64,000 bases of DNA from Cyclaneusma minus (lineage: Eukaryota > Ascomycota > Leotiomycetes > Marthamycetales > Marthamycetaceae). The notes beneath the pieces were generated by a model, which did no database searches, had not been told where the DNA came from, and was given only the letters and a program-made list of their open reading frames with translations. The position numbers and the translations under genes are program-made. Positions 57,178 to 64,000 of the stretch are shown piece by piece. Numbering within the stretch: position 1 is the first letter of the stretch; every line of letters starts with the position of its first letter. Location: contig JAKZHN010000001.1 in assembly GCA_037179335.1 (NCBI GenBank), positions 558,001-622,000 on the forward strand. Direction: 5' to 3'.

Positions 57178-58253
57178 ATGGAGCCGAAATCCAAAAACCA
57201 CTCACCCGCCCTCAAATACCCCGACGAATCGAGTAGTAATTCGTCAGAATCCTCGAACGAGGAAATGGAGTCTATCAAGACCGGAAGGGTGGATCCCAGC
57301 AATACTTTCGCTGTTGACAAGGTACAACAAGCCCCAGAGCTATAAAAATCAAGGCTAATATAAATAAAAGCTGTAAACGCTCCAGACCTTTACATACCCA
57401 GAAAGGGGAACCCACCCTATCAAGCAAGATATAGTAAAATGGGATCAAATCACTCGTGAATTGTACCACGCAGTGACCGGCAATTATCTCGGCAAAATCA
57501 TAGATACGGTGAATCTTGTATGTTTTGAAACCCTAAGTGGCAGATTTGCGTCTGACTAACTGTTACATAGGCCAACCCCTTTCAACACCCCCACCGAAAC
57601 CTGATGGAATTTTCGCGCGGTTCCGTCGGTCAAACAATCATTTGGTGGAATACAGCAGATCGAGCGCTCTACAATGGAGATGACAAGAACCCACGTTCGA
57701 ATTATCTCGGGCATATTGTGCTGACCTGGTGCCGAGTATGTTATGAGAAACCCCGATAATAACTTTGCATGTCTGACTTTCACTATAGGATTACATTCCC
57801 GAGAACGGCACCGGCGATCACAGATCCAGCGAAGATGCCACCACCACCGCGGGTGCAGACGAAGCTGGACATATCGACGATCAATATCAATCGGATCCGG
57901 ACGACGAAGAGGCGCAGGGCAATGGGGAGGAGTCCTCGGCCGGAGCCAATCACGCTCAGAGCGTTGGCCCAAAGCTCGTGGGCTTCCTCCCCGGCCAGGA
58001 TATGACAGCGGCTGTTGTAGGCCATCCAGATCCTAGCAAGTTCTTGATTGTTGCCTTCGATGCTTCCTCTGCCGACTCCGCCGTTATTCAGCAATTCGCA
58101 CGACCGAACCCTACTACCGTGGGCTCTGCAACTGGCGCGTTTCTCCTCGCAACAAACCAGTTGCACCCCTCTATAGCGCTACCTATCTCCTTCCCGCTGT
58201 TCTCGACCAAGTTTATTTCTGGTGGTATTGCGAGGGAGTTTGGTGAAGAATGA
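57178..58253 (+). CDS. Family-2 member G, 301-aa form lacking the middle
   Basis: Exons 57178-57321, 57386-57517, 57571-57735 and 57789-58253. The start MEPKSKNHSPALKYPDESSS matches E. Modules: IVKWDQITRELYHAVTGNYL (1) and TIIWWNTADRALYNGDDKNP, SNYLGHIV (2). Exon 4 is acidic, then VGFLPGQDMTAAVVGHPDPS, KFLIVAFDASSADSAVIQQF and ARPNPTTVGSATGAFLLATN. It thus jumps from the PGQD block straight to the C-terminal block and lacks about 200 residues including FDW and the SANT-like segment. The acceptor homologous to E's (57370) would give CTG TAA; the one at 57385 removes this stop and keeps phase 0. Coding status therefore rests on that splice choice. Confidence 0.62.
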
Positions 58254-58924
58254 GGTTTCGCAGCTTCGGCTGTACCTAGTTAGAAATCCTTCGTCAGCAG
58301 GCACTTTTCAATGCTCAGGAGGGGGAGAGGGGGAGGGTGGGGCGAGGGCTGAAAGGGGTGGGAATGGGTGTGGTTAGTTCGTTCTTGTCCATGAAGGCGC
58401 TGGTTTTACTGTATTTAGTATGATCGAGGGTTGATGTTTTTTAGAGCACGCGTTGATAACAAAGGCAGAGCGACGAGCATAAGTCCCTGAGAGTTTTGCG
58501 AATTGGTCAGTATTGAAAACGAAAATCCATTCTCGAACCATATAACATGCATTACAAATGATATGTGAGGCAAAAGCCACGTGTGAATTTGGGCTCGGTC
58601 ATCTTCCAAATCATCAAGTCACCATTCAGCCTCGAAAATCCCAGCATAGAAGGCAGTAGGAATTCCCACATTCTCCACCAAAAATTACAAAGGCTAAGTC
58701 AAATTTCCCGCCACAAGAAAGCACCATCCGCCGAGCACCAGTCCCCAAGCACGCCTCCTTGTTCCAATAGCCACAGTTCCCAGAGAAGAAGATCATCGCG
58801 TAAAGGTTTCGACCTTCCCTTCCATAGGTACGAAATCACAAAGCTCCACCAAGTCACAATCCTTCTCCAAGCCAGCCGTCGTCGAGCATAGTGCCTACGA
58901 CCCGGCACTGCAAAAATCTCAGTC
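58254..58924. other. Intergenic region between convergent genes
   Basis: A G-rich run (GGGGGAGAGGGGGAGGGTGG) lies at 58321-58340. Nothing else seen. Confidence 0.5.
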
Positions 58925-60078
58925 TCAGCAGTCGCCGTCCATGTCGCCGTCGCTGTCGCAGGTACCTGAATACCAACTGCAGCTCTTGTCGTAGGCAGCA
59001 CCGCTCGTGATATTAGCCGCTGTGGCCACGAGAGTTCCTGGATGCATGCTGTTCATTCGTCAGCATAGCACGACTTGACTTCCACATCATCTCATCGTCG
59101 ACACAAACTTTCTCCTCTCTAGACTTCCCACAGACACATTATTCTCTGTATCACATGTGCAGATGGCGATCCCCAAGTCTCGGCTCTGTACTGGTGGTAG
59201 GATAGAGAGTGTGGGGTAATAGCCCGGGGAAATAAGATCTGGGGTCGGGAAAATAGGCTATGCATAATGCATGCATAGAGCCGATAAATTGCTCAAGCAA
59301 CAGATGACAGGGAGAGTACTTACAGCTCGGAGAAGGTGCGGCACATGCAATTGGGCTCTGCAAGGACACGGAAACATTAGCATGTCTGCACTTCAGGTGA
59401 AACAACCCGCAAAGCACACATCCAATCCACCAATATCTTCCCACCCGACGCCTCAACGGATAAACTTGCAGATCCCGAGACCACCGCTTTCCCAGTGAAT
59501 GTGATAGCGAAGGGGCCCGAAAAAAAAGCAAGTCCAGACCGCCCAGCCCAGCCCGCATCTCCAACTCACATCCCCAGTTCCCAAGGACCGATCCAGAAAA
59601 CAATCAAGCAAAGGAAAAGCAAGAACTCACCAAAATCCACCCAGAAACTCGCACACCCCTCCTCACACTTATACTGACACTTGAACGCACAATAACCCAC
59701 CTCAGTAGGGTCAGCAGCTATCGCCATCGTAAGCATCGCATACTCCTCCGCCCAAGCTGCCTGAGGTTTGTATTGCACCAAGCCTGGAGTCATGATTGCT
59801 GGTGGAGGAGCGACTGGCGTGAAGCCGATCATTGGGTAGTAGGGAGTGTCCCAGGGGATCGTGGATGGCTCGATGGCAGTGGAAGAAGCGGAGATACACT
59901 TGGTGTAGGTACTGGAGATGATGGTGGTTGGCGAGGCGGTTGAGGAGACGTTGGTTGGTGAATAGGAGGTGAGGAGGGTCGTGACGGGGGTGACGCGGGG
60001 GCCGGGGATGGAGGTTGCGGCGAGGACGTGAAGGGGGGTGAGGAGGGAGAGGATCGAAACGAGGGTGAGGGACATCAT
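58925..60078 (-). CDS. Small secreted protein with cysteine-containing C-terminus
   Basis: Three exons (60078-59631, 59357-59324, 59048-58925) give 201 aa. A signal peptide is clear (MMSLTLVSILSLLTPLHVLA, cut near AATS). A Ser/Thr-rich, probably O-glycosylated region follows, with NVSS as an N-glycosylation site. A six-cysteine region is next (YCAFKCQYKCEEGCASFW, then PNCMCRTF), and the end (NITSG, KSCSWYSGTCDSDGDMDGDC) adds three more Cys. Exon 2 is only 34 nt. Unspliced, the frame instead ends in a hydrophobic tail (FGEFLLFLCLIVFWIGPWEL), so retained intron 1 could give a membrane-anchored form. The family is not recognised; it may be an effector or wall protein. Confidence 0.75.
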
Positions 60079-62546
60079 CGTGTGGAGTTGGTAGGTTGAA
60101 TTGCTTTGCTTGGAGAAGTTTGTAGGATCGATTCGATTCGGACAAGAAGAGGAATCCCAGTATGTCTTAGGGATCAATCGCTCCGAGTGAGAAGGCCAGG
60201 TAGGTAGGAAAGGTTTCGAGAGCTCTCACAAGCGATTGAAATCGACCAGCGAGAAAAGATTTGTCTTGATGGTTGAAGGAATCGAGGATTTGTTTCGACG
60301 ACAGCACAATCAAACAGAGGAAACGATTGGAAACAGGAAACCAGCAGATAATAAATAAGTATTGAGGCAGGAGAGAAGGAGGAAGCTCCAGAAATAGCAA
60401 GCAGAAACAACCGCACCGGGTAGGCGCAGCAAGCAGGAGCGATCATCGATCGGCACAAGGTAGCTTCCCGCAAGCCTTGCGAATGCCACAAAAGTACCAT
60501 GTGCTCAAGTGCCGTGAACCAGTAAGCAGTCGAGCCAGCTCTAGAATTCATCTAGAATCCGGGTCTGGGATCCGGCCATTCAGCCCCAGACGGCAGAATG
60601 ACTATGAAGAGTGCCCATGTAGAGGTTTTCGGGTGGCTTTGGGGGAAGGTGAAGTGTGGTAAAAGGGGGTATAGTAATCAACCCGAAACAGAACCTTACT
60701 GCTGGTCTGCCACCATACATTGATATCTGCCGTTCGAAATTTCTCCGTCCTGTAAAAACGAGGGAATTGGGTTTAGGCTGCTAAGCAGGCACGCTGAGTC
60801 CCTGAGGATGCCAATGTGTCGGTGTCACGCAGTCTGCTGCATTCAGCCTTGTGCCCATGTACTGTACTTCGTTTCTTTTGTTTGCTTTGATGTTTCTTCG
60901 ACTGTTCATAGTGTCATCTGTTCTCCAAGAACCGTTACTTTTAACCAGAAAGAGTGATTTCGTGTCAACGGTGCTATAGAGTAAGCTATCTCATGATCTG
61001 TCAACATTCTCCCACACCACAATATCGGTTCATAGTGGTATCGAAACGAGGTCGTGGAGCTTGCCAATGGCAGCCTGGCAGTCGTGAATCGTGGCGTCCG
61101 TCTTATCTCGTACTTTGTGGTGGCGCCGTGGCGAGGTTTCGGGTGTGTAGAGCCTCGTTGAGTCGTTTAGGCGGTGTTGACTGCCGGCGCTTTGAATTGC
61201 ACTGAATACCTTTCAGAGCCTTAAAGCCTCAGTAGGCAGCTTCGATTCCCGCACCTTTAGGTGTGTCTTGAACCTCCTCCGAGTCAGGAAATTGAGTCAG
61301 GGGTAGTGTTTCAGCTTAGTCAGTTCCCTCCTCTCTCCATTCACCATATGTACCTCATGCCGAGCTTTTCAGGAGAATTTCCTCGGCCTCATCTCTTCCC
61401 GAAGCTCAACCTCACTTCAATCCAGCCCCCAGCTCTTCACTCTTTATTCTCTGGTAATACTGCTGTAGCTTTCGGCGTTTTCTTGCAAGTTGCGTGCAAG
61501 CACAGGTACGACCAGCCCCCCGTTTCATCCAGAGAACAGTCTTCAACGACGTTACACAAACCCCAGCTTTATCCAATCGAACCCCTCGACCCCACCACAT
61601 ACCGGCGCGCCCACGTTAGTGACGTTCTTGGCATCAATCCTTCGTCCTGTCAATCGTGTGGGAAGCACATGTACATCCTAAAAATACATGGATGTCATAT
61701 GTAGGTACCGGTGGTTGAGACGTACAGCTATCGTGGCTCAGAATCCTCCTCATGCAATGAGGCAGGCATGCAATGAGGCATGCAATGTATGTCTGTCATG
61801 CCGGTGTGGACGAAGTCACGAATGGCAGGCAAGCAGGCAGTGCTACATGCGGTTCTCGATAGAGCTGCAGCTCGGGATCCAAACGTCCCGCTTTTCGTAT
61901 GTTACCGAAAGATATCACCCCAGAGTCTGACCGGAGGTAGCACCGTTGACGCTGTTGTGTGCCCGAGGATCTCCCCATCGTCGTCGTTCGTTGCAACGAA
62001 ACAGCGTGTCCTGACTTCCTTGGATACCGGGCCGCTGGCGAAGCTTTCGATTGGGTACCTGTATGAGTATTGGAACTGGAAACATTTGGACGGTTCGTCC
62101 GATCCTACCTTCTTACCCCGGGCCCCCGCCTGGGCATGGGGCCTCCAGGCCTGGGGTTGAGCGACCGCTCAAGGTTGTCGGTATCACTCGGACATGGGAG
62201 TCTACAAGCATCACATCACGCACTGCAAGGCACATGGGTAAGAGATCAATACAACGTTTGAACTTGAAAGTGTTTGCTTTTTATTTGCCTATTAGAGTGT
62301 GCTCATCTGATCATGTCTCGAGAAACCTTTGTTACACATCCCGAAAGTAGTAGTAAGAAGGCAGTGCCTTCAGAGCTCCTTTAGCCACGTGTTCGCCAGC
62401 CCAGCCAGATACTGGCAACCCACGTGCCGCTGAGCCCAAGATACAGCAACAGGCTATGATGCAAATCTTAAAATGACCTTGATGAAACCAACCAATCAAA
62501 CTCCGTAACGACCAGAATTTTTCATGATAAGGGAACATCAAACCAC
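60079..62546. other. Gene-poor region upstream of the secreted protein and downstream of Hsp90
   Basis: About 2.5 kb. The frames here are under 150 residues and carry no motif. A small direct repeat of GCATGCAATGAGGC lies at about 61752-61782. Confidence 0.5.
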
Positions 62547-64000
62547 TTAGTCAACCTCCTCCATGGCGCTCTCGGCGGCCGCATCACCAGCTGGTGCCTC
62601 CTCGCTGGCAGCCTCGGCGGCGGTCTCAGGCTCCTCGTCAACGTTCAGGCCGAGGGAGACGAGCTTGTGGATGCGCTCAGCAAAGCCAGCTGGCTCCTCG
62701 ATGGTGAAGCCAGAGACCAGCAGAGAGGTCTCGAAGAGAAGCTGGGTGATGGACTTGACGGTGCGGTCGCTCTCACCGTCGGCCTCAACCTTCTTCTTGA
62801 GCTCCTTGATGATGGGGGAGCGTGGCGAGATCTCGAAGGTCTTCTTCGAGGACATGTAAGAGGACATGGAGGTGTCACGGAGAGCCTGGGCCTTCATGAT
62901 ACGCTCCATGTTGGCGGACCAACCGAACTGACCGGTACGGATGGCGCAAGGAGCACCGATCAGGTTGTGGCTGACAACGACCTTCTCGACCTTGTCACCA
63001 AGGACGTTCTTGAGAGCCTTGGCAAGACCCTCGTACTCCTTCTCTTCAGCCTCACGGACCTTCTTCTCCTCCTCGGTCTCCTCGAGCTCGAAGTCCTTGG
63101 TGATGTCCACAAGCTTCTTGCCCTCGAACTCCTTCAATTGAGTCATGGCGTACTCATCGATGGGGTCGACAAGGAAGAGAACCTCGAAGCCCTTCTCCTT
63201 GAGAGACTCCAAGAAAGGCGACTTCTGCACAGCCTTGAGCGACTCACCAGTGATGTAGTACATGTTCTTCTGGTGCTCAGGCATGCGGGAGACGTAGTCC
63301 TGGAGAGAGGTCATCTCATCACCAGACTTGGTGGAGTTGAAGCGGAGGAGCTTGGCAAGAGCTGGGCGGTTCTGGGAGTCCTCGTGGATACCGAGCTTGA
63401 TGTTCTTGCTGAAAGCGCTGTAGAACTTGTCGAACTGCTCCTTGTCCTCAGCAATCTCGCCGAAGAGCTCGAGGGTCTTCTTGACAATGTTCTTCTTGAT
63501 GACCTTCATGATCTTGTTCTGCTGGAGAGTCTCACGAGACAAGTTCAGAGGAAGATCCTCAGAGTCGACAACACCCTTGATGAAGCTGAGCCACTCAGGA
63601 ATGATGTCAGTGGCATCGTCGGTGATGAAGACACGGCGGACGTAGAGCTTGATGTTGTTCTTGGTCTTCTTGGTCTCGAACAGGTCGAAGGGAGCGCGCT
63701 TGGGAACGAAGAGGATGGCACGGAACTCAAGCTGACCCTCAACGGAGAAGTGCTTGACAGCGAGGTGGTCCTCCCAGTCGTTGGACAGAGACTTGTAGAA
63801 TGCACCGTACTCCTCGGGGGTGATGTCGGAGGGGTTGCGGGTCCAGATTGGCTTCTGCTTGTTGAGCTCCTCCTCCTCGATCTTGGACTCCTTGACCTTC
63901 TTGGTCTTGGGCTTCTTCTCCTTCTCCTCGTCATCGTCGACCTCCTCGATCTTGGGCTTCTTGTCCTCGCCCTCTTCTTCCTTGGTCTCCTCGGCCTCCT
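62547..64000 (-). CDS. hsp90: Hsp90 molecular chaperone, 5' part outside the window
   Basis: One uninterrupted frame runs from the window edge to the stop at 62547. It begins in the charged linker (EEKEKKPKTKKVKE), then the middle domain: KPIWTRNPSDITPEEYGAFY, KSLSNDWEDHLAVKHFSVEG, LFVPKRAPFDLFE, YVRRVFITDD and the LNLSRETLQQNKI catalytic loop with its conserved Arg and Gln. The C-terminal dimerisation domain follows (GQFGWSANMERIMKAQALRD) and the cytosolic tail MEEVD, which binds TPR co-chaperones. The N-terminal ATPase domain lies upstream. No intron in the visible part. The product is a cytosolic chaperone for kinases and receptors and is essential in fungi. Confidence 0.97.
   Translation of the reverse strand, partial: EAEETKEEEGEDKKPKIEEVDDDEEKEKKPKTKKVKESKIEEEELNKQKPIWTRNPSDITPEEYGAFYKSLSNDWEDHLAVKHFSVEGQLEFRAILFVPKRAPFDLFETKKTKNNIKLYVRRVFITDDATDIIPEWLSFIKGVVDSEDLPLNLSRETLQQNKIMKVIKKNIVKKTLELFGEIAEDKEQFDKFYSAFSKNIKLGIHEDSQNRPALAKLLRFNSTKSGDEMTSLQDYVSRMPEHQKNMYYITGESLKAVQKSPFLESLKEKGFEVLFLVDPIDEYAMTQLKEFEGKKLVDITKDFELEETEEEKKVREAEEKEYEGLAKALKNVLGDKVEKVVVSHNLIGAPCAIRTGQFGWSANMERIMKAQALRDTSMSSYMSSKKTFEISPRSPIIKELKKKVEADGESDRTVKSITQLLFETSLLVSGFTIEEPAGFAERIHKLVSLGLNVDEEPETAAEAASEEAPAGDAAAESAMEEVD

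Noticed and set aside
61261..61704. 147-residue plus-strand frame
   Set aside because: Pro/Ser/Gln-rich with no motif, no signal peptide and no clear promoter or splice structure; probably chance.

Overview
This window is nuclear DNA of a filamentous ascomycete (Pezizomycotina). The genes have one to six short introns of about 34-190 nt with GT...AG ends and CTAAC/CTGAC-type branch sites. Zinc-cluster regulators, F-box/ankyrin and F-box/LRR proteins, fungal-type DPM3, Yta7/Abo1-type AAA-bromodomain ATPase and Rad9 all point the same way. A Leotiomycete/Helotiales-like source is my guess from protein flavour only; I could not search. No tRNA, rRNA or CRISPR was recognised.

Layout. 1-18.8 kb is mostly conserved housekeeping DNA: the 3' end of an epoxide hydrolase (+), EB1/Mal3 microtubule end-binding protein (+), an F-box/ankyrin protein (-), the Yta7-like chromatin ATPase (+), DPM3 (+), an 820-residue disordered nuclear-looking protein (-) and a DUF1772-type membrane protein (-). 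19.2-20.7 kb holds a frameshifted NAD(P)-binding pseudogene directly abutting a Tc1/mariner relic with intact terminal inverted repeats. 20.7-31.4 kb carries a small unknown gene family (called family 1 here; members A, B, C, D) with basic N-termini and acidic C-termini, interleaved with a Zn2Cys6 regulator and a mitochondrial oxidoreductase-like gene. 31.5-43.1 kb is ordinary again: a hypothetical protein, F-box/LRR, RAD9, an RCC1-repeat protein (ATS1-like), eIF3 subunit L and a short-chain dehydrogenase. 43.5-58.3 kb is an array of a second unknown family (family 2): an intact 519-aa member E (-), a member G that has lost its middle (+), and at least five broken copies or fragments (H, I, F and two relics), split by an unusual Zn2Cys6 protein with C-terminal membrane segments. 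The window closes with a secreted cysteine-containing protein (-), 2.5 kb with no convincing gene, and the C-terminal two thirds of Hsp90 (-), which runs off the end.

The most unusual content is the two paralog arrays. In family 1 the six introns of four genes resemble one another across genes and within a gene, always splitting after a serine codon in phase 0, which suggests intron-plus-exon amplification or introner-like elements. In family 2 two consecutive exons encode the same W-x9-LY-x5-8-(N)YLG module and end in look-alike GTATGT introns; the copies share about 700 bp of promoter/5' UTR with a degenerate minisatellite; and the array shows in-place inversion, internal deletion, frameshifts and a stop codon that a downstream splice acceptor could bypass. 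Both families look young, fast-evolving and possibly lineage-restricted. Their functions are unknown; a SANT/Myb-like segment in E suggests DNA or chromatin binding for family 2.
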